NCBI GenBank assembly: GCA_900468535.1 | Contig: UBTY01000007.1 | Location: forward strand, 62,001-126,000 | Direction of reading: 5' to 3' | DNA from: Hyphomicrobiales bacterium | GTDB taxonomy: Bacteria; Pseudomonadota; Alphaproteobacteria; Rhizobiales; Rhizobiaceae | DNA: 64,000 bases | Shown: positions 44,461-53,203 of the stretch, piece after piece | Position numbering within the stretch: position 1 is the stretch's first letter | How the letters are laid out: every line of letters begins with the position of its first letter | Translations under genes and position numbers: made by a program | Notes under the pieces: model-generated | The model's database searches: none | Told to the model about the DNA's origin: nothing | What the model saw: only the letters and a program-made list of their open reading frames with translations

Positions 44461-45501
44461 TTATTGACCAAGCCAAGCGTTGAAACGCTGAGTCAGCTCT
44501 TCAGAATTATCCGTCCAGAAGTCAACATCCAGGGGGATTGCCCCCTTCAGGTTCTCTTCCGAGGTCGGAGATTCCTTCTGGTACTTCTCAGGGACCAGCT
44601 TGGCTGCACCGAGATTGGGCAGGCCATAGGCAATGTATTCAGGAAGCTTGGCCTGATTTTCAGCCTTGCTCGCATAGGCGATGAAGTCCATGCCCGCATC
44701 CTTGTTCGGGGCGTCCTTCAGAATGACCCAGCTGTCGATAGCATAGACGCTTCCCGGGAACACGAAGCCGAAATGCTTGCCTTCCGAACGGTTGATGCCG
44801 GTGATACGGCCGTTGTAGGCCGCCGTCATGACGACCTGACCGGACGACAGAAGCTGCAGCGGCTGCGCGCCGGCATCCCACCAGACGATGTCGCTCTTCA
44901 GCTCATCAAGCTTCTTGAAGGCGCGATCGACACCGCCTTCGGCGCTGAGGACCTTGTAGACCTGGTCAGCCCGCACGCCGTCGGCCATCAGGGCGAATTC
45001 GAGGGCATACTTCGGCCCCTTGCGGAGACCGCGCTTGCCCGGAAACTTCTTGGTATCCCAGAAGTCGGCCCAGCTCTGCGGCGCTTCCTTCAGCTTGTCG
45101 GCATCATAGGAAAGACCCGTGGACCAGACGATGTTGCCGACGCCACAATCGCTGACGGCGGCCGGAAGGAAGGCTTCCTTGCCGCCCATTTTTTGCCAAT
45201 CGATCTTTTCGTAGATGCCATCGGCGCATCCGAGGGCCAGTTCTTCGGACTCGACTTCGACGACGTCCCAGGTCGGCGTACCCGCCTTGACCTTGGCCTG
45301 AAGAACGCCGTAGCCACCTTCCCAGCTCTCGTCGAGAACCGGCTTGCCGGCTTCTTTCGCGTAGGTTTCAAAGAAAATCTTGCGCTGCGCATCTTGGAAG
45401 TTGCCGCCCCAGGACACAACTGTCAGATCGCGAGCCTGTGCAGCGAGAACGCCGCATGCCAATACCGTTGTCGCAATAAGTGATACTCGAAGGAGTTTCA
45501 T
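44461..45501 (-). CDS. Solute-binding protein, PotD-like
   Basis: 346 residues. Signal peptide MKLLRVSLIATTVLACGVLA with cleavage near QARDL. Mature start RDLTVVSWGGNFQDAQRKIFF and the interior WDVVEVESEELALGCADGIY and NIVWSTGLSYDADKL fit the PotD/PotF-like family that binds polyamines and related compounds. First gene of the importer operon. The ligand could be a polyamine or, given the HisD paralog nearby, an alcohol or amino alcohol. Confidence 0.9.
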   Translation of the reverse strand: MKLLRVSLIATTVLACGVLAAQARDLTVVSWGGNFQDAQRKIFFETYAKEAGKPVLDESWEGGYGVLQAKVKAGTPTWDVVEVESEELALGCADGIYEKIDWQKMGGKEAFLPAAVSDCGVGNIVWSTGLSYDADKLKEAPQSWADFWDTKKFPGKRGLRKGPKYALEFALMADGVRADQVYKVLSAEGGVDRAFKKLDELKSDIVWWDAGAQPLQLLSSGQVVMTAAYNGRITGINRSEGKHFGFVFPGSVYAIDSWVILKDAPNKDAGMDFIAYASKAENQAKLPEYIAYGLPNLGAAKLVPEKYQKESPTSEENLKGAIPLDVDFWTDNSEELTQRFNAWLGQ

Positions 45502-45619
45502 CGAACGTTCCCCTTTTTGGAATTGAACATGGATTAGGAAACCACGTTTTAATCGTTTTGGAAGGCGGCCGGAGCGCTGTGGTGACTATTCTCACCGCCG
45601 GTTAGGGGCATAGATGTGC

Positions 45620-46168
45620 TCAATAGGTGGGAGGTGTAATCGCACTCAGAATTTCACTCTCGCCGTCGTGGACATTTCGAAATCGGTGCGGCAGGCGGCT
45701 GTCGAAATAGTAGCCGTCACCTGGCCCGAGAACTTTCTGCTGTCCGCCGACAGTGATCTCCACCGCGCCCGACAGGACCATTCCAGCCTCCTGCGCAGCA
45801 TGGGTGAAAGCTTCGCCAGAATCTGCGCCGACAGCATATCGTTCGTGCAGCATCAGCAGCTGGCGATTTGGATGATCGAGGCCGATGACGCGGTATGAGA
45901 TGGTGTCGACCTTTCCGATCTCCACCAGATCCTGCGCGGTGTAGAAAGGCGTATAGGGCAGGCTCGACTGCAGATCGGAAAAGAAGCCCGGCAGCGTCGT
46001 CCCCAATGCATCGAGGACGGCGCCCAGCGTGTCGATGGATGGGCTCATCCGATCGCGCTCGATCAGCGAGATCGTCGAATGAGATATCCCGGACCGCGCG
46101 GCTAGCTCCCGAACGCCGAGGTCACGGCGACGCCTGAGCTCCCTGAGCTTACTTCCAATCTTCGGCAT
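45620..46168 (-). CDS. XRE-family regulator with cupin domain
   Basis: 182 residues from the ATG at 46168. HTH at residues 1-60 (SKLRELRRRRDLGVRELAAR, GISHSTISLIERDRMSP) and a C-terminal cupin (MVLSGAVEITVGGQQKVL, GDGYYFDSRLPHRFRNVHDG). This PuuR-like layout often controls polyamine or amino-acid catabolism, with the cupin binding the inducer. It lies just upstream of the importer binding protein on the same strand and divergent from the HisD paralog, so it may control both. Confidence 0.9.
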   Translation of the reverse strand: MPKIGSKLRELRRRRDLGVRELAARSGISHSTISLIERDRMSPSIDTLGAVLDALGTTLPGFFSDLQSSLPYTPFYTAQDLVEIGKVDTISYRVIGLDHPNRQLLMLHERYAVGADSGEAFTHAAQEAGMVLSGAVEITVGGQQKVLGPGDGYYFDSRLPHRFRNVHDGESEILSAITPPTY

Positions 46169-46348
46169 AAGTGCCCCCTGTTCAAAGTCAAACACTCGCG
46201 CAACATCGCATCGTCCGATGCGATCGCCTACCGGCAGTTAGTAGCCGCCTCGGGGACTGGTGAAAATACTGAACAGCTGTCCAGTGGGTAATTGTCGGAC
46301 TGTCTGGAGTGCGTGATGCTTTATCCAGCACGCACACAGGAGACTTTC

Positions 46349-47653
46349 ATGACATCGCGGCTCGATGCTCTCAAAGGCAAATTCATTCAGATCAAGGAAC
46401 CGACGCGGGACGCAGTCTCCGACACGGCGCCAGTGGAAAAGACGGTCAAGGACATCATTGCCCAGGTCCGCGAGCGCGGCGACGCGGCTGTCCGCGAGTA
46501 CTCCCTTCAATTTGACAAGGCCGAGCTCGACAAGTTCGAGGTCACCGAAGAAGAGAAGCTGAGGGCCGTCGCAGATCTCGACCCGCAGACTCGCGAAGAC
46601 ACTGAATTTGCAATCGCCAATGTCCGCAAGTTTGCCGAAGCCCAGCTGAAGACGATCCTGCCGCTCGAGGTTGAGACCTTGCCCGGCGTTCACCTCGGCC
46701 ATCGCGTCATTCCGATCGAAGTTGTCGGCTGCTACGTTCCCGGCGGTCGCTATCCGCTACTTTCAGCTCCCGTCATGACGATCGTACCGGCGAAGGTCGC
46801 CGGCTGCGACCAGGTGATCGCCTGCCTGCCGCCGAATGCCCATCCGGCGATGATCGCTGGTTGCCACCTCGCCGGTGCTGACCGCATCTTCCGTGTCGGC
46901 GGCGCACAGGCAATCGCTGCCATGGCCTACGGCACCGAGACGATTCCGGCCGTCGACAAGATCGTCGGCCCGGGCAATGCCTTCGTCAACGAAGCGAAGC
47001 GCCAGGTGTTCGGCCAGGTCGGCATCGACCAGCTCGCAGGTCCGAGCGAAATCTTCATCGTTGCGGACGAAACCGGCAATGCCGAGATGATCGCGACCGA
47101 CCTGCTCGCGCAGGCCGAGCACGACGTTCGCACCCGTGTCGGTCTCGTAACGACGGACCGCAAGCTTGCGGACGCGGTTCTGGTCGCGGTCGAACAGCAG
47201 TTGCTGGATCTGCCGACGGCAAACGTCGCGGGCGTCGCCTGGAAAGACTACGGCGAAATCACCGTTGTCGAAGATGAAGCTTCGATGATCGCCTATTCGG
47301 ACTATATCGCCACCGAGCATCTCCAGGTTCACACGCGCGATCCTCAGGCAACCGCCAAGAAGCTGCGCAATTACGGCTCGCTGTTTATCGGTGAACTGGC
47401 AAGCGTCGTCTATTCGGACAAGTGCAGCGGCACGAACCACACCCTGCCGACGATGGCAGCCGGCCGCTATACGGGCGGACTCTGGGTCGGCTCCTACGTC
47501 AAGATCGCCACACACCAATGGCTCGACGAGCGCGGCGTCGCAACCGTTGCCCCAGCGGCCGTTCGCCAGAGCGCGACCGAGAAACTCGAGGGTCACCGTC
47601 GAGCAGCGGCTCTGCGCCTCAGCCCGCAGCAACTCGCTGCTGTCTCTAAGTAA
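46349..47653 (+). CDS. hisD: Histidinol dehydrogenase family protein, probably not for histidine biosynthesis
   Basis: 434 residues from the ATG at 46349. HisD motifs are present: GHRVIPIEVVGCYVPGGRYP, KIVGPGNAFVNEAKRQVFG, DQLAGPSEI, AEHDVRTRVGLV, the EH pair in YIATEHLQVH and CSGTNHTLPT. It is genomically isolated from other his genes and lies beside a PotABCD-like importer with an XRE-cupin regulator. HisD relatives with other substrates are known, notably HpsN, which oxidises dihydroxypropanesulfonate. The substrate here is open; context points to an imported alcohol or amino alcohol. Confidence 0.85.
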   Translation: MTSRLDALKGKFIQIKEPTRDAVSDTAPVEKTVKDIIAQVRERGDAAVREYSLQFDKAELDKFEVTEEEKLRAVADLDPQTREDTEFAIANVRKFAEAQLKTILPLEVETLPGVHLGHRVIPIEVVGCYVPGGRYPLLSAPVMTIVPAKVAGCDQVIACLPPNAHPAMIAGCHLAGADRIFRVGGAQAIAAMAYGTETIPAVDKIVGPGNAFVNEAKRQVFGQVGIDQLAGPSEIFIVADETGNAEMIATDLLAQAEHDVRTRVGLVTTDRKLADAVLVAVEQQLLDLPTANVAGVAWKDYGEITVVEDEASMIAYSDYIATEHLQVHTRDPQATAKKLRNYGSLFIGELASVVYSDKCSGTNHTLPTMAAGRYTGGLWVGSYVKIATHQWLDERGVATVAPAAVRQSATEKLEGHRRAAALRLSPQQLAAVSK

Positions 47654-47664
47654 AGCTGTCACTT

Positions 47665-47715
47665 GGCGAGCTACGCTCGCCTGCCACATTGGGCCATCCC
47701 CATCAGGGGGTGGCC
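47665..47715. terminator. Two hairpins between convergent HisD paralog and LpxE genes
   Basis: GGCGAGC and GCTCGCC (47665-47681, loop TAC) and GGCCATCCCC and GGGGGTGGCC (47692-47715, loop ATCA, one G-T pair). They lie between convergent genes and could end both transcripts. Confidence 0.6.
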
Positions 47716-47755
47716 TTGCTATTCGCATTCCAAGGGATGCACTCGGCTTGTCCGT

Positions 47756-48487
47756 CTAGCGCGCCGCGAAATGCTCTTCGAGCGCAAGCAGGCCCGTGAA
47801 GATGACGATGGAGAAGAGCCAGCCGAGGATCACGTCCGAGGTGTAATGGGCTCCTACCGCGACACGAAAGAACAACGTTGCAAGCGACGCCAGCATGACC
47901 GGCGGAGCGATCCACGCTCTGTATCGCGGCGGAAGCAAGATGAGGATGCAGACCAGCCAGCCCGCTCCCGAAGCCTCGCCCGATATGAAGGAGCAATTGC
48001 TCTGGCACGCACCGTGGAACGATCCGGCCGGCATGAACTGCAGGCTGCCACCGAAAAGGTCGGTCTGGCTCGGCCGTGGCCTGCCTGAATGCGCCTTCAG
48101 AATAAGGTTGGTGATCAGCCCCGTCCCAAGGACGAGGCTACCCAGCGATAACCACAGGCGCTGAATAGGAAATTGATTCCGAAATCGCCGCGAGGCGCGA
48201 GCAAGGACGAGGCTCGCCACGATCAGGCAAACGGCGACGTAGGGCAAGGCGTACAGGAACCAACGAAGCGCTATGATCGGTCGATCCATGCCAAGGTGAA
48301 AGGACCCGCACGAAATCGTCGTTGGTGAGCCCAGGCACAAAGGACCGCTGAAGAAGTATTCGGACAGGCGGACGTCGATCATCGGCCATGCGTGGAATAT
48401 CGACAGCAACAGCCCCCATAATGCGGCGAGAATGAAGAACCGGTCGGCGTAGGTCTTTTGGGGAGAAACCGCGTGAAACGTGGCCAT
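47756..48487 (-). CDS. lpxE: PAP2 phosphatase, LpxE-like lipid A phosphatase
   Basis: 243 residues, five or six helices. The three lipid-phosphatase motifs are visible: KAHSGRPRP, FISGEASGAGW and RVAVGAHYTSDV (Arg, His and Asp of the third). SGEAS in place of the usual PSGH is typical of LpxE-like enzymes, which remove the 1-phosphate of lipid A at the periplasmic face. It is divergent from eptA, supporting a lipid A role. Other PAP2 lipids remain possible. Confidence 0.78.
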   Translation of the reverse strand: MATFHAVSPQKTYADRFFILAALWGLLLSIFHAWPMIDVRLSEYFFSGPLCLGSPTTISCGSFHLGMDRPIIALRWFLYALPYVAVCLIVASLVLARASRRFRNQFPIQRLWLSLGSLVLGTGLITNLILKAHSGRPRPSQTDLFGGSLQFMPAGSFHGACQSNCSFISGEASGAGWLVCILILLPPRYRAWIAPPVMLASLATLFFRVAVGAHYTSDVILGWLFSIVIFTGLLALEEHFAAR

Positions 48488-48800
48488 CGCTGTACTTTCT
48501 ATGAAGAGTTCAGGGAGCCTTATTCCGGGCTTCCCTGACAGGGGCCTGAACGGGTCATCGCTAGAAGTTCTGTCAGGCCGCGAAGCCCGGGTGGATTGGA
48601 ATTGCCCGAAAATTGATTGATGATCGGAATCTCACGGCGTGCGGCGAAGCTGGGCGCCGGAGGCCATTCAGGTAGCTGTCAGGTTCATCAGCGATGCGGG
48701 TTGAACTGGCTCGATTTTGCTCATGCGATTCCGAGAGCCCGCGCCAAATTTCGCGGTATCCAGACGATCTTAGACCGACATCGCGAGAGTCCTATTGGTA
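48488..48800. other. Divergent promoter region of lpxE and eptA
   Basis: 313 bases without a gene. It holds a long interrupted inverted repeat at 48525-48590 and otherwise nothing recognised. Confidence 0.5.
48525..48590. repeat. Long interrupted inverted repeat in the lpxE/eptA promoter region
   Basis: CCGGGCTTC plus CCTGACAG (48525-48541) faces CTGTCAGG plus GAAGCCCGG (48570-48590), with a few extra bases in the second arm and a 28-base loop. It could be a regulatory hairpin or a binding site; its role is unknown. Confidence 0.5.
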
Positions 48801-50459
48801 ATGAAGCAAGCTTTCTGGAAATCCCGGCCGAGCGTCGGCAGCTTTACGATATGCGCGATCACAACGGCATATATTCTGCTGATCGCCAACCAAACCTTCT
48901 GGACACACGCTGCGGACTATTTCCGAAACGATCGTTTCGCCCTGTTCCTTTTCGTCACTGGCATATCCGCTGGGGCTCTCGCCCTGTTGACGCTGGTCTC
49001 CGCCAAATACGTGACGAAGGCATTCCTGATCTTCTTTGTTCTGACGGCCTCGGCCGCCTCTTGGTTCACCGATCAATTCGGAGTGATCGTCGATCGCGAG
49101 ATGATCCGGAACATGATGGATTCCACGAGTGCCGAAACCGGCCACCTCATCACCTTGCGTTTCGTCATCCACCTGCTTCTGACCGGGGTTCTTCCCGTCG
49201 CACTGATCCTATGGGTGCGGATCGTCCATCGCCCGATCGTCGCAAAACTGCTTCACAACAGCGCCATCATCGCGGGCTGCATGCTGGTTCTGGCGGGCTC
49301 CGCGATCAGCGACTACAAGACCATCGCCGGCGTCGGACGTGCTCACCCTGATATCATGGAGCCATTGACGCCCTTCTTTCCGATGACGAGTGCCGTCCGC
49401 TACGGTCTGGACGTCATGAAGGGACCGCGCGGCGCGCCCAAACCACTTGGCGCCGACGCGCACCGAACCGCCGGCGGCAAGCCACGGGTTACAGTCATCG
49501 TCGCGGGAGAAACCGCGCGAGCAGAAGACTTCTCGCTCGGCGGCTACACAGTGGATACCAATCCCGAGCTCAAAAAGAGAGACGTCGTCTACTATCCCAA
49601 CACGACGAGTTGCGGAACGTCGACAGCCGTGTCGATCCCTTGCATGTTCTCCAACTACACCAGGAAGGGCTATTCGCATGACAAAGCCCTGTCCACGGAG
49701 AACCTGCTCGATGTCCTGAAGCATGCCAATGTATCGGTGTCCTGGCTGGACAACGACACAGGCAGCTACAACGTCACTGACAGAGTGTCGTATGATTTCC
49801 TGCCCCCGTCGGCCGATCCACGCTTCTGCAGTGGAGGCGAATGCCATGATGAAATCCTCCTCGACAGGATGGACCAGTGGCTCGACAAGATTCATGGCGA
49901 CAGCGTGCTGGTACTTCATCAGCTCGGCAGCCACGGACCGGCATATTTCGCCCGATACCCAGACGCGTTCCGCCGCTTTGTCCCGGACTGCCGTGCAGAA
50001 GACTTCGGCAAGTGCTCCGAACAGGAAATCCGGAATGCCTATGACAATACCGTCCTCTACACCGACTTCGTGGTCTCGCAGGTGATCGACAAGCTCAAGG
50101 CCCGGGAGTCGTCGATCGCGGCGTCCGTCATTTACGTCTCTGACCACGGCGAGTCTCTCGGCGAAAACGGCCTATACCTGCATGGCGCGCCTTATCTTGT
50201 GGCGCCGTCCCAGCAGACCCACGTTCCGTTCCTTGCCTGGATTGCGCCCGATGTTCAGAAGTCGAATGGCTTCGATCTCAGCTGCATGAGCAAGAGTGCG
50301 TCCGTGCCGGTCTCGCATGACAATTTCTTCCACAGCGTCCTCGGATTGATGGACGTCTCGACCACGGCATACAATCCATCGTTGGATGTCTTCGCGGCAT
50401 GCAGGAAGCCCGGCGATATCGCCGCCACATCGCAGTCGAAGACCATGATGACGAACTAA
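48801..50459 (+). CDS. eptA: Lipid A phosphoethanolamine transferase
   Basis: 552 residues from the ATG at 48801. Five N-terminal helices to about 170, then a periplasmic sulfatase-fold domain. Metal and catalytic residues: VIVAGETARAEDFSLGGY, the nucleophile Thr in TSCGTSTAVSIPCMF, LHQLGSHGPAYF and IYVSDHGESLGENGLYLHG. Three disulfide-type cysteine pairs (SCG...IPC, FCS...GEC, PDC...KC) match EptA. It would add phosphoethanolamine to lipid A phosphate, increasing resistance to cationic peptides. Divergent from the LpxE-like gene. Confidence 0.9.
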   Translation: MKQAFWKSRPSVGSFTICAITTAYILLIANQTFWTHAADYFRNDRFALFLFVTGISAGALALLTLVSAKYVTKAFLIFFVLTASAASWFTDQFGVIVDREMIRNMMDSTSAETGHLITLRFVIHLLLTGVLPVALILWVRIVHRPIVAKLLHNSAIIAGCMLVLAGSAISDYKTIAGVGRAHPDIMEPLTPFFPMTSAVRYGLDVMKGPRGAPKPLGADAHRTAGGKPRVTVIVAGETARAEDFSLGGYTVDTNPELKKRDVVYYPNTTSCGTSTAVSIPCMFSNYTRKGYSHDKALSTENLLDVLKHANVSVSWLDNDTGSYNVTDRVSYDFLPPSADPRFCSGGECHDEILLDRMDQWLDKIHGDSVLVLHQLGSHGPAYFARYPDAFRRFVPDCRAEDFGKCSEQEIRNAYDNTVLYTDFVVSQVIDKLKARESSIAASVIYVSDHGESLGENGLYLHGAPYLVAPSQQTHVPFLAWIAPDVQKSNGFDLSCMSKSASVPVSHDNFFHSVLGLMDVSTTAYNPSLDVFAACRKPGDIAATSQSKTMMTN

Positions 50460-50544
50460 ACGACCGGGGCGACGCGCTTACCTCAGTCGGTAGGCGCGGC
50501 CGCTCGGTCGAGCGCTGGGATCTGGCCGCGCCGCCGCCTTCCCG

Positions 50545-51441
50545 TCATGCGCTCCTCGCATCGGTTTCCCGGGCGAGCACGAAGTCGTGCCGGACTTCCC
50601 AGAACTTATCAGCGAAACCAAGCTCTGTTGCTCGGGCGCGATCCTCCGCGAGTTCAAATTTCGCCAGCAGGCTTTCCTTCACCCCGAACACCGCGTCGGA
50701 ATGGATGTAGGGGTCGTCAGGATCGAATATGTGCGTCGTCAGCGTCTCAAAGCCGCCGGCCTTGATGATGTAATGCAGATGTGCGGGACGATAGGGATGG
50801 CGGCCGAGTTGACCGAGCAGCTGACCGACCGGCCCATCATCGGGGATCGGATAGAATTTCGGCTTCACCGCACGAAACCAGTAATGCCCGTTCGCTCCAG
50901 TGCGGAAGACGCCGCGGAGATTGAAGTCCGGCTGGATGCCCTTTTGCTGGACATCATAGAAGCCTTCGTCGTTCGCCTGCCAGACATCGATAACCGCGTT
51001 CTCAATCGGCTTTCCATCGGTGTCGAGGATACGACCGCTGATCACCATGTCCTCGCCCTTGTGGTCGAGGCAGATATTTGCACCCATCGGCAGCTCGGGC
51101 GCATCGGCCACATGGAACGGTCCGAGCACCGTGCTTTCGGAAGCGCCTGAGGGCTTCCGATTGTTGATGGCGTCCACCAGCATCGAGACACCGAGTATAT
51201 CGGACAACAGGATAAACTCCTGGCGCCAGTCGGTGCAGGTGTGGCCGGTGCGTGTGAGGAACATAATCGCCTCCATCCACTCGTCCTGCGTCGGCTCCAA
51301 TTCCTTGACCGCCTCGTGAAGCTTTCGCGTGACGACTTCCATCACCTGCTTCAGCCGCTCGTCCTTGGCGTTGACGTTGCGGCTCGTCACGACATCGACC
51401 GAGCTCTCTTCGGTAAAGTAGCCTTTTTCTTCCATGCTCAT
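50545..51441 (-). CDS. Hydroxyquinol/catechol 1,2-dioxygenase (intact iron site)
   Basis: 298 residues from the ATG at 51441 (ATG at 51435 is also possible). An N-terminal dioxygenase dimerisation domain (EVVTRKLHEAVKELEPTQDE) is followed by the intradiol core with all four iron ligands: Tyr in GFYDVQQ, Tyr in KFYPIPDDG and both His in RPAHLHYII. It cleaves the ring between adjacent hydroxyls; with maleylacetate reductase in the cluster, hydroxyquinol is the likely substrate. Last gene of the operon, eight bases after the monooxygenase. Confidence 0.9.
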   Translation of the reverse strand: MSMEEKGYFTEESSVDVVTSRNVNAKDERLKQVMEVVTRKLHEAVKELEPTQDEWMEAIMFLTRTGHTCTDWRQEFILLSDILGVSMLVDAINNRKPSGASESTVLGPFHVADAPELPMGANICLDHKGEDMVISGRILDTDGKPIENAVIDVWQANDEGFYDVQQKGIQPDFNLRGVFRTGANGHYWFRAVKPKFYPIPDDGPVGQLLGQLGRHPYRPAHLHYIIKAGGFETLTTHIFDPDDPYIHSDAVFGVKESLLAKFELAEDRARATELGFADKFWEVRHDFVLARETDARSA

Positions 51442-51448
51442 GGTTACC

Positions 51449-53203
51449 TCAACGATCCAGGACGGATTTGAGAACGCGGCGCAGCTCGCCTTCCGCATCT
51501 GACACCACGCTGTCCGCGCGCCATGCCACATGGTGATCCGGACGCACCAGCAAGGCGCCGGAATCCCGCGTTTCCCGCGCACGAGCCCAGTCGCCCGTCA
51601 GATCCTGCCAAGCCTGTCTTGGCCCGATCTTGTGGACATTGAGCTGGATTCCAAGCTCTTTCGAAACGGCTTTGGCTGCCGCAATCCACGCATCGCCGCC
51701 GATGCCCGTAATGATCGTAAAGACCCCGTGGCCGGTCAGGTCGAGGCTGGATACCTTCTCGCCGTTCTGACCAAACAGCCAGACATGCGGCAATCGGGCG
51801 CCGGGCCAGGACGTCGGCTGGAAGTGAAGTTCCGCGTCCCTTTCGAACGTCGGTTCCGGTTGATCATCCTTGACGACCGCGCTTGAGGCGTAGCGATGGT
51901 TCATCTCCACGCCATGCGCATCGAATTCATAGACCTTGTAGGCGATCGCCTCGCGGATTGCCTTGCGCTGCCGTTCAGCATCATCGGTGTCGTTGCACCG
52001 CGCATCCATGTTTTGCTGCATCTTCACCGGATCGACAGAGTCCAGTAGGCCAAGCGACTTGAAGATTGGGCCGAACTCCTCAATCGACTTGTTTGCCCGT
52101 GTCACGATCTGCTTGGCGATCGGAGCCCGCTCCGCCTGGTAGCTCTCCAGCAACCCGGCGCCTGCTTGTCCCCTGAGCACCATGGCAAGCTTCCAGGCGA
52201 GATTAAAGCCATCCTGGATCGAGGTGTTCGACCCCAGCCCATTGGACGGCGGATGCCGATGGACAGCGTCGCCCATGCAGAAGACCCGGCCGTTCGACAG
52301 GGTAGTCGCGTACATGTTGTTGACCGTCCACGTCGAGACGGACTTGATCTTGGGCTCGAGGTCGGGAACGCCAACGAGTTCCCGGACAACTTTCGTGGCG
52401 AATGCATTGTCGACCTGAGGGGCAGGTTGATTGATGTCGTAGCCCCAGACGATCAGCCACTCGTTCCACGGACGAACCATGCGCACGAGACCCATGCCAA
52501 TGCCCCCCACGTCGGCGCCCGGCTGCAACACCCAGTAGAGAACCGAGGGCCGGTGCGCGACATAGCGAGACAGATCGGCCTCGAACAGAATGTTCATCGA
52601 GCCGGCGACCCCCATCTTGCCCTCGAAAGTCAATCCGGCATGCTCAGCAACCTTTGAGTTTCCGCCGTCCGCGCCAATCAGGAACTTAGACCGGATCGTC
52701 ACCTGTTTGCCGGTCAGTCGATCAAGGCAGGTCGTCGTCACGCCCTCCCCATCCTGTTCGTGGCTAACGTATTCGGTCGACATGCGCGACTGGGCCCCGC
52801 GCGAACATGCCGTCTTGAAGAGCAGCGGTTCCATATAGGTTTGCGGAAGGTCGTTCATCCGCCCCGGCGATGTCAGTATATGTTCGGCCTTGGACAGCGG
52901 GTGGTTGCCCCAACTCTGCATGCGGCCGATCTCCTCGCCGGCGACAGCCGTGCAGAATACATTCTGCCCCATCAGGTCCTGCTCGGTCGCGAAGAGATAG
53001 GCTTCGTCCTCGACATCCCTGCCGAGATCACGCAACACCTCCATCGTACGCTGATTGGTAATGTGCGCACGTGGCGTGGTCGCCAGCCATCGGTAGCGAT
53101 TGATCACCAGCGGCTCGATGCCGTAGGTCGCAAGCAGCGCCGCTGTCGCGGATCCCGCCGGTCCCGTTCCAATGATCAAGACGTCTGTGGTGATATCAGC
53201 CAT
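51449..53203 (-). CDS. FAD-dependent phenol/resorcinol hydroxylase (TfdB-like)
   Basis: 584 residues from the ATG at 53203, which overlaps the end of the LivM gene by eight bases. FAD motifs: GTGPAGSATAALL near residue 10, the DG motif GADGGNSKV and GRVFCMGDAVHRHPP. A C-terminal thioredoxin-like domain (WLFGQNGEKVSSLDLTGHG) is typical of phenol hydroxylases of the PheA/TfdB class. It is closest in layout to 2,4-dichlorophenol 6-monooxygenase and resorcinol hydroxylase, which add an ortho hydroxyl. It would feed hydroxyquinol to the next enzyme. Confidence 0.9.
   Translation of the reverse strand: MADITTDVLIIGTGPAGSATAALLATYGIEPLVINRYRWLATTPRAHITNQRTMEVLRDLGRDVEDEAYLFATEQDLMGQNVFCTAVAGEEIGRMQSWGNHPLSKAEHILTSPGRMNDLPQTYMEPLLFKTACSRGAQSRMSTEYVSHEQDGEGVTTTCLDRLTGKQVTIRSKFLIGADGGNSKVAEHAGLTFEGKMGVAGSMNILFEADLSRYVAHRPSVLYWVLQPGADVGGIGMGLVRMVRPWNEWLIVWGYDINQPAPQVDNAFATKVVRELVGVPDLEPKIKSVSTWTVNNMYATTLSNGRVFCMGDAVHRHPPSNGLGSNTSIQDGFNLAWKLAMVLRGQAGAGLLESYQAERAPIAKQIVTRANKSIEEFGPIFKSLGLLDSVDPVKMQQNMDARCNDTDDAERQRKAIREAIAYKVYEFDAHGVEMNHRYASSAVVKDDQPEPTFERDAELHFQPTSWPGARLPHVWLFGQNGEKVSSLDLTGHGVFTIITGIGGDAWIAAAKAVSKELGIQLNVHKIGPRQAWQDLTGDWARARETRDSGALLVRPDHHVAWRADSVVSDAEGELRRVLKSVLDR

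Noticed and set aside
43393-45483. 696-codon plus-strand frame over the Pot operon
   Set aside because: Antisense to the ATPase and binding-protein genes, with no family-like motif.
46260-46330. Repeated TGTC(C/T)..AGTG elements before the HisD paralog
   Set aside because: They are short and imperfect; not convincing as operators.
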